Shown one piece after another: positions 6,810-10,897 of a stretch of DNA of 10,897 nt. The position numbers and the translations under genes were made by a program. Each line of letters opens with the position of its first letter. The first letter of the stretch is position 1. The DNA comes from an uncultured Gammaproteobacteria bacterium. GTDB lineage: Bacteria > Pseudomonadota > Gammaproteobacteria > Pseudomonadales > Pseudohongiellaceae. A model generated the notes under the pieces. The model searched no databases. It had not been told where the DNA came from and worked only from the letters and a program-made list of their open reading frames with translations. Location: assembly GCA_903926285.1 (NCBI GenBank), contig CAIYIP010000400.1:1-10897 (forward strand). Direction: 5' to 3'.

Positions 6810-8288
6810 TCAACGCGGATAAAACACAGGCACCTTCGCATCCACGTTCACCCACACTGATTTTGGTTCAGTGTATTCATGCATCGCGAAGTGACCCATT
6901 TCCCTGCCGTAGCCTGAGTCCTTGACGCCGCCAAACGGTGAGCCCGGATGAAAACGCTTGTAGCAATTTATCCACACCATGCCAGCTTCCATATGGCGTG
7001 CCATGACATGGGCTCGCTTGAGGTTGTTGGTCCACAGACCACCACCCAGGCCGTAGATAGTGTTATTCGCCATCTCCAGCACTTCTTCATCGTTCTTGAA
7101 CGTTGAAACTGCAACAAAGGGTCCGAACACTTCTTCCTGACAAACCCTGTCTGATCCTTTTGCGCGCACGATGGTTGGTTCCACGAAGCAGCCTTTCTGC
7201 AACTCCGGATTTGCCGGAGCCTTGCCGCCGTGCAGGATTTCGCCGCCCTCGTCGCGGGCAATCCTGCAGTAATTCAACACGCGTTCCTGATGTAGTTTTG
7301 AGGTCAACGGACCCATCTCGGTCGCGGGGTCCTGCGGATTGCCAAGCTTGATAGAAGCGGCCAGCTTGAGGAATTTCTCAAGAAATTCATCTGCAATTTT
7401 TTCATGCAGCATCAGTCTTGAACCGGCAATACAAGCCTGACCCTGATTATGGAAAATCGCAAAGGCTGAGCCATTTACCGCAGCATTAATGTCGGCATCT
7501 TCAAAGATGATATTCGCGCCCTTGCCGCCCAGTTCCAGTTGCACGCGTTTCAGATTACCAGCTGAAGCTTGCACGATTCTCCGTCCGGTGGCAGTCGATC
7601 CGGTAAATGAAATCTTGTTTACGTCCATATGCTCGGCCAGATGCTGCCCGGCAATGTGGCCAAACCCAGGAACGATGTTGATGACTCCAGGCGGGAAGCC
7701 AACTTCACGCGCAAGCTCTGCAACCCGCAGCGTTGATAGTGGTGTCAGTTCTGCCTGTTTCATTACTACTGTATTGCCGGCTGCCAATGCCGGGCCGAGT
7801 TTCCAGCTCGTGAACATCAGCGGAAAATTCCATGGCACAACTTGCCCAACAACTCCCACCGGCACACGCGTGACATAATTCAGGAAACCTGTGTCCACCG
7901 GAATTACCGTACCTTCGTTTTTATCAGGCATACCCGCGAAATAACGAAACGTGGCGACTGTGCGCATGACATCGAGATTACGCGTATCACGAATCGGGTG
8001 GCCCGTATCGAGTGTTTCAATAAGCGCGAGATTGTCCCGATCCTTTTCGATTGCATCAGCAAGCTTGCCGATCAGATGGCCGCGGTCTGATGGCGACACT
8101 GCTGCCCATGCTGGAAATGCCTTGCGCGCAGCTGCCACAGCCCTATCTACGTCCGCTGCTTTGGCCTCGGCTACTTTTGCCAGCAGCGAATTATCGTATG
8201 GATTGAACACATCGAAGGTACTGCCATCCAGCGCATCAACAAATTCATTGTTGATGAAAAGCTGGGTTGGGAATTTGGGTTGATTCAT
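6810..8288 (-). CDS. hapE: Aldehyde dehydrogenase, probable 4-hydroxymuconic semialdehyde dehydrogenase
   Basis: A 492-residue NAD(P)-dependent aldehyde dehydrogenase of the class 1/2 superfamily. Catalytic and cofactor residues are intact: PWNFP with Asn154, the lysine of VMKQAE (177), FTGS (228-231), LELGGK with Glu252, NQGQAC with the nucleophile Cys286, and EEVFGP (385-390). The superfamily is clear; the substrate is inferred. The gene lies directly downstream of hydroquinone dioxygenase subunit genes, the same order as hapC-hapD-hapE of Pseudomonas fluorescens ACB, where HapE oxidises 4-hydroxymuconic semialdehyde to maleylacetate. A betaine-aldehyde or general aldehyde dehydrogenase remains possible. 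The ATG at 8288 has CAGGAG 5 to 6 bases upstream, which decides it over an upstream ATG at 8348 inside the terminator region. A strong terminator separates it from hapD, so it may have its own promoter or depend on read-through. Confidence 0.8.
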   Translation of the reverse strand: MNQPKFPTQLFINNEFVDALDGSTFDVFNPYDNSLLAKVAEAKAADVDRAVAAARKAFPAWAAVSPSDRGHLIGKLADAIEKDRDNLALIETLDTGHPIRDTRNLDVMRTVATFRYFAGMPDKNEGTVIPVDTGFLNYVTRVPVGVVGQVVPWNFPLMFTSWKLGPALAAGNTVVMKQAELTPLSTLRVAELAREVGFPPGVINIVPGFGHIAGQHLAEHMDVNKISFTGSTATGRRIVQASAGNLKRVQLELGGKGANIIFEDADINAAVNGSAFAIFHNQGQACIAGSRLMLHEKIADEFLEKFLKLAASIKLGNPQDPATEMGPLTSKLHQERVLNYCRIARDEGGEILHGGKAPANPELQKGCFVEPTIVRAKGSDRVCQEEVFGPFVAVSTFKNDEEVLEMANNTIYGLGGGLWTNNLKRAHVMARHMEAGMVWINCYKRFHPGSPFGGVKDSGYGREMGHFAMHEYTEPKSVWVNVDAKVPVFYPR

Positions 8289-8333
8289 ATTTGCTCCTGA
8301 CTGGTGATCCTTGTTTTTCTGCGCACTGTTGCA

Positions 8334-8349
8334 AATGAATAGATTCATT
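8334..8349. repeat. Short palindrome between terminator and aldehyde dehydrogenase gene
   Basis: AATGAAT and ATTCATT are perfect inverted 7-base arms around a 2-base centre. It lies about 45 bases before the aldehyde dehydrogenase start codon and just past the hapD terminator on the minus strand. It could be an operator for separate control of that gene. AT-rich dyads of this size also occur by chance. Confidence 0.3.
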
Positions 8350-8357
8350 CTTAAAAA

Positions 8358-8396
8358 TAAAAACCCGGCAGCACTGTTTGCACTGCCGGGTTTTTA
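8358..8396 (-). terminator. Strong intrinsic terminator after hapD
   Basis: A perfect 14-base inverted repeat (TAAAAACCCGGCAG, loop of 11 bases, then its complement) has a GC-rich 8-pair core and, on the minus strand, is followed by TTTTTATTTTTAAG. It starts about 20 bases after the hapD stop codon. The A-run on the other side makes it potentially bidirectional, but only the minus-strand use has an obvious customer gene. It lies inside the presumed hapC-hapD-hapE operon. Confidence 0.88.
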
Positions 8397-8416
8397 TAGA
8401 AACGAAATTGCTGTGC

Positions 8417-9412
8417 TTACCAGCGGCTCGCAGTAATCGGGAACGGTTCGAGCTCGCCACTTGCGTATTTTTCTTCGAGGCCAGGTGTACCGTTCTCCAA
8501 TACCATCAGCATGGAACGCTTCGGCGCAAAACCCTGATGACGGATATCAGCAGGCATGGCACACACGTCGCCGGCTTTCATCACAATACGACCACGTGGA
8601 TTGCCTGTGTTTTTATCCTGGATGTTCCAGTGAATTTCATCCGTCAGCTGGATAAACCATTCATTGCGATCGTTACCGTGAATAACAGGCAACATGTGTT
8701 CTTCACTTGTCACGCAGCAGATGCAGGCGCGGGTGATGGAAGTGAAGGATGGATTCCAGGTGACATCGGCGCGCGCAATATGATCGAACAGATTAAACGC
8801 ATGAACCTGGCTTTCAAAGCCCGGTTCAATTTCGATATCCGGCTTATCGTAACTGAGATCTGCAAAAGCGCGGTTGATCGGATGGCCAGAAGCATCGGAA
8901 CGTGGTTTGACGTCGCCAGGCAGGCCCATCATGCGTCGTGCTGGTTCAAAACCACGAATCAGCGGACCAGTTGCTTCCCTGGTTTTGGAGCCCAGCGGCG
9001 AACCGGTTTCCATCGGTGCACGCAGCGGATCGTAGCCTTCGTTGATCCAGTTGACCGAGATGGTTTCAAACGCAACTCGCACATCATCGGTATTGAAGTT
9101 TTCGAGGAAATCCACGCCAGTATCACGATGGCCCTTGCTGTAAGTACCGGCATAGATATCAACAGTACCGTAGTGATTCTGTGTGCCGAACACGTCATCA
9201 AAAAAGATCCAGCCGTAGAAAAAGCCCCACCCAATATCACGCACCATGGCGCGCAGAAAGCGATCAATTTCAATCGTATGCACGCCTTTCGGCCAGCTGA
9301 TATGGACGAAGTAGGCATCACGCTTGAACGTAAAGCTGCCAAATTGAAAACTGCGGTAACCCAGCACGGGGTCCGGCTCGGAGGCGATTACGCGAATACT
9401 CTCAATGCTCAT
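8417..9412 (-). CDS. hapD: Hydroquinone 1,2-dioxygenase large subunit (HapD/PnpD-type)
   Basis: A 331-residue subunit that, with the small subunit, should cleave hydroquinone (or substituted hydroquinones) to 4-hydroxymuconic semialdehyde using Fe(II) and O2; cytoplasmic. No signal peptide is present. The C-terminal cupin half contains VIHGNDRNEWFIQL and, further on, MPADIRHQGFAP. My recollection of the PnpCD structure from Pseudomonas sp. WBC-3 is that iron is held by His256, Asn258, Glu262 and His303 of PnpD. Here His245, Asn247, Glu251 and His292 have exactly that spacing, shifted by 11. The N-terminal half (FGSFTFKRDAYFVHISW and YGWIFFDDVFG) fits the large-subunit N-terminal domain. The ATG at 9412 has AGAGGGA upstream and follows the hapC stop by 28 bases. 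Databases may label such proteins as hydroxyquinol dioxygenase; the two-subunit layout argues for the hydroquinone enzyme. Confidence 0.85.
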   Translation of the reverse strand: MSIESIRVIASEPDPVLGYRSFQFGSFTFKRDAYFVHISWPKGVHTIEIDRFLRAMVRDIGWGFFYGWIFFDDVFGTQNHYGTVDIYAGTYSKGHRDTGVDFLENFNTDDVRVAFETISVNWINEGYDPLRAPMETGSPLGSKTREATGPLIRGFEPARRMMGLPGDVKPRSDASGHPINRAFADLSYDKPDIEIEPGFESQVHAFNLFDHIARADVTWNPSFTSITRACICCVTSEEHMLPVIHGNDRNEWFIQLTDEIHWNIQDKNTGNPRGRIVMKAGDVCAMPADIRHQGFAPKRSMLMVLENGTPGLEEKYASGELEPFPITASRW

Positions 9413-9440
9413 AGAATTTTCCCTCTAAATAGAATTCGGT

Positions 9441-9932
9441 TTAGTTGAGTACGCAAATCTCGGACCATTTTTCCACGCTTTCCGGACCTTTGCAGGTCTG
9501 AATCAACGTGACCGATGGCTTGGCCGCTTTCATCTGGTAGGCAGCACCACTGGGCAGCAATACTTCATGGCCTCGGCGTGCTATTACTTTACCCATGCGT
9601 TTACCCTGCGGTGATCCCGCTAACTTGCAGGCACCATGTATGTGAGTAGGCTTTTCGGCATCAACCAATTGGAAAAAAGTAAATTCAATTTCGCCGTCCA
9701 TCACAATCGCAAACTCATCGTGCGGCGCGGTGTACCAGGCAGAAGTGCCCTCGGCACGCACCACTTCGCCTGCATATTCGAGGTTGGAAGCCACGAGCAC
9801 ACGCTCGTAGGGTTTAGACATGTTGGCGACTTCATAAATATTGGAAAAGGCGTAATGCTTTAGATCGTCATTCACTTCGATCGTGCCTTTTTCGTAAGAC
9901 GCCAGCGACGCCACTTTGGTCTTGAAACTCAT
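9441..9932 (-). CDS. hapC: Hydroquinone 1,2-dioxygenase small subunit (HapC/PnpC-type)
   Basis: A 163-residue protein, the size reported for HapC (about 18 kDa), immediately upstream of the large-subunit gene. It has a single cupin-like domain: YTAPHDEFAIVMDGEIEFTFF (67-87), which keeps His71 and Glu73, and RRGHEVLLPSGAAYQM (119-134). In this enzyme class the catalytic iron is in the large subunit, and the small subunit gives the partner cupin of an alpha2beta2 assembly. Recognition rests on size, cupin pattern and the neighbouring hapD rather than on motifs strong enough to stand alone. The ATG at 9932 is preceded by AGGGGGAG at 4 to 5 bases, one of the strongest ribosome binding sites in the window. 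It is the first gene after a regulatory gap with palindromes, so it probably opens the operon. Confidence 0.8.
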   Translation of the reverse strand: MSFKTKVASLASYEKGTIEVNDDLKHYAFSNIYEVANMSKPYERVLVASNLEYAGEVVRAEGTSAWYTAPHDEFAIVMDGEIEFTFFQLVDAEKPTHIHGACKLAGSPQGKRMGKVIARRGHEVLLPSGAAYQMKAAKPSVTLIQTCKGPESVEKWSEICVLN

Positions 9933-9961
9933 ACAACTCCCCCTTTCATTCAGTGATAGTT

Positions 9962-9967
9962 CTTATA
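9962..9967 (-). promoter_or_regulatory. Candidate -10 element of the hapCD promoter
   Basis: TATAAG on the minus strand (9967-9962) matches five of six of the sigma-70 -10. The position 17 bases upstream reads AGCCAC, which does not match a -35 at all. A start near 9955 would give a leader of about 22 bases before hapC. A good -10 with no -35 fits an activator-dependent promoter; that is inference. Confidence 0.4.
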
Positions 9968-9970
9968 ATC

Positions 9971-9983
9971 AACAACGCTTGTT
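9971..9983. promoter_or_regulatory. Small dyad overlapping the hapC promoter spacer
   Basis: AACAA-CGC-TTGTT is a 5-base inverted repeat around three bases, placed 4 bases upstream of the candidate -10. A repressor bound here would block RNA polymerase. The arms are short and AT-rich, so chance is a real alternative. Confidence 0.25.
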
Positions 9984-10006
9984 CGTGGCTTGTCCTAGTG
10001 GCCGGT

Positions 10007-10039
10007 GCTCTATAGCACTGGTGACCAGTGCTATAGAGC
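10007..10039. promoter_or_regulatory. Perfect 33-base palindrome upstream of hapC (candidate operator)
   Basis: The left arm GCTCTATAGCACTGGT (10007-10022) is exactly complementary to 10024-10039 around one central G. It is centred about 68 bases upstream of the predicted hapC start of transcription and 67 bases beyond the stop codon of the quinoprotein gene. Neither strand has a T-run after the repeat, so it does not look like an intrinsic terminator. An operator for a dimeric regulator is the best reading. A hairpin at the 3' end of the upstream transcript is the alternative. Confidence 0.55.
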
Positions 10040-10105
10040 GTACCTGTATTACCAACTGTTCGGCCAGAGCATCATAAGCTTAATTTGTAGCGGCCCTTCG
10101 TTCTG

Positions 10106-10897
10106 CTACTGCGGCAAGGCAAACACATAGAGTTGATTATCAGATCCTGGATTGCTGCCCTCCGGCAACAAGCGCCGATGGCCTGCAGTCGTAACAGAAG
10201 CACCCGTGCTTACCGCGATATATTGTCTGCCGTTGGCCGCAAAACTGATCGGATATCCAGTAACCGACGAACCGAGGTTGATTTCCCACACGACCTTGCC
10301 AGTAGTCTGGTCCAGCGCACGGAAATTACCTTCAATATCGCCGCCAAACACCAGACCACCGCCGGTTGCTACCAGCGACAGCGCTGTACCTGTCATGTCA
10401 TAAGTCCATGCAGTTGCGCCGGTACTCGCGGAAATTGCATAGATGGTGCCGAGGTTGGTTTTGCCAGGCGTGACTTTTTCGCGGCCCGATACACCATATA
10501 GCGCTTCGGGATCGGGCGCATCCAGCGTGACGGTCATGTCTGAGCAGGTATTTTGCAGTGAATAATACATCATGTTCGTCAGTGGGCTATAGGCACCAGC
10601 CTGCCAGTTCTTGCCGCCCGACAACGCCGGGCATATTTCCCGCATATCACCTGTCGCATGGAAGATCGCATCGGGATTTACCGTAGCTTCACCGGTCTTG
10701 CCATCTATGTTGCTGACGACATTCTGAAACACGGTCGGCCTTGCCCACAGGAATTCTCCCGTCTCGCGATCAAGCGTATAGACCACGCCGGTTTTACCAG
10801 GAATACCTGTCAGCACTTTGTATATTTTGCCGGCTTCAATATCCGGATTGATCCAGGCGACCTGGTCTGGATCGGGCACAACTTCGGTGTCGACCAG
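10106..10897 (-). CDS. PQQ-dependent (quinoprotein) dehydrogenase, C-terminal part (partial)
   Basis: The last 263 codons of a beta-propeller quinoprotein; the 5' part lies beyond the window's right edge. Three tryptophan-docking repeats mark the fold: YTLDRETGEFLW, YAISASTGATAW and RALDQTTGKVVW. ICPALSGGKNWQAGAYSP is the typical segment near the PQQ site in methanol/ethanol-type dehydrogenases. The protein ends at VFALPQ just after the propeller and has no CxxCH haem domain, so it is of the type without a fused cytochrome and would pass electrons to a separate one. Such enzymes act in the periplasm and need PQQ and Ca2+ or a lanthanide; the metal-site residues are outside the window. The substrate is unknown. 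It has the same orientation as hapCD, 173 bases upstream, so it may oxidise an alcohol or aromatic side chain in the same pathway, but it could be independent. Confidence 0.85.
   Translation of the reverse strand: MVDTEVVPDPDQVAWINPDIEAGKIYKVLTGIPGKTGVVYTLDRETGEFLWARPTVFQNVVSNIDGKTGEATVNPDAIFHATGDMREICPALSGGKNWQAGAYSPLTNMMYYSLQNTCSDMTVTLDAPDPEALYGVSGREKVTPGKTNLGTIYAISASTGATAWTYDMTGTALSLVATGGGLVFGGDIEGNFRALDQTTGKVVWEINLGSSVTGYPISFAANGRQYIAVSTGASVTTAGHRRLLPEGSNPGSDNQLYVFALPQ

Noticed and set aside
8289..8348. Upstream ATG at 8348 as the aldehyde dehydrogenase start
   Set aside because: It adds 20 unconserved residues, begins in the terminator-proximal region and lacks a ribosome binding site. 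The ATG at 8288 has CAGGAG at the right distance and fits family length.
8378..9448. Long open frame (356 codons) on the + strand opposite hapD
   Set aside because: It runs through the terminator and antisense to a protein with conserved active-site residues. Its composition (many His, Arg and Cys, no recognisable domain) is typical of a shadow frame.
10007..10039. The 33-base palindrome as an intrinsic terminator of the quinoprotein gene
   Set aside because: No T-run follows on either strand. A role as a transcript-end hairpin cannot be excluded, but an operator is the better fit.
10007..10039. The palindrome as a LysR-type T-N11-A box
   Set aside because: The bases six positions either side of the centre are A and T in the wrong order (A-N11-T), so the canonical box is absent at the dyad centre.

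Overview
The window looks like a chromosomal piece of a gammaproteobacterium of middling GC content. PdxB, a true TusA with the LFCPEP motif, TtcA, a UPF0270 (YheU) protein, a full-length BolA and a Bax-type glucosaminidase all read like E. coli or Pseudomonas-type homologues. I see no rRNA, tRNA, CRISPR array, insertion sequence or phage gene. Coding density is high. The longest stretch without a gene is 173 bases (9933-10105), so no gap exceeds 300 bases.

Left part (1-2744): the 3' end of an alaA-type aminotransferase on the + strand meets a tight four-gene minus-strand cluster read ttcA > yheU > tusA > pdxB. It joins tRNA 2-thiolation, a small protein of unknown function, a sulfur-relay carrier and a step of pyridoxal phosphate synthesis. 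The gaps are 4 to about 30 bases, so one transcript is likely, started from a candidate promoter near 2790.

Middle part (2835-6763): a secreted polysaccharide deacetylase (+) runs tail-to-tail into a Bax-like peptidoglycan glucosaminidase (-), and their coding ends overlap by 17 bases. Next are bolA (-) and, divergent from it, rbgA/ylqF (+), whose end overlaps the start of a cob(I)alamin adenosyltransferase gene (+).

Right part (6810-10897): a minus-strand catabolic block. In transcription order it holds the C-terminal part of a PQQ-dependent dehydrogenase (running off the window), a 173-base regulatory gap with a perfect 33-base palindrome, the small and large subunits of a two-component hydroquinone 1,2-dioxygenase (hapC/hapD or pnpC/pnpD type), a strong intrinsic terminator, and an aldehyde dehydrogenase that fits the next step (4-hydroxymuconic semialdehyde to maleylacetate). 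The large subunit keeps, at identical spacing, all four residues I recall as iron ligands in PnpD. This block is the most notable part of the window: a para-diphenol ring-cleavage module, apparently under dedicated control, set among housekeeping genes and beside a periplasmic quinoprotein dehydrogenase. A maleylacetate reductase and the enzyme that makes hydroquinone are not inside the window.
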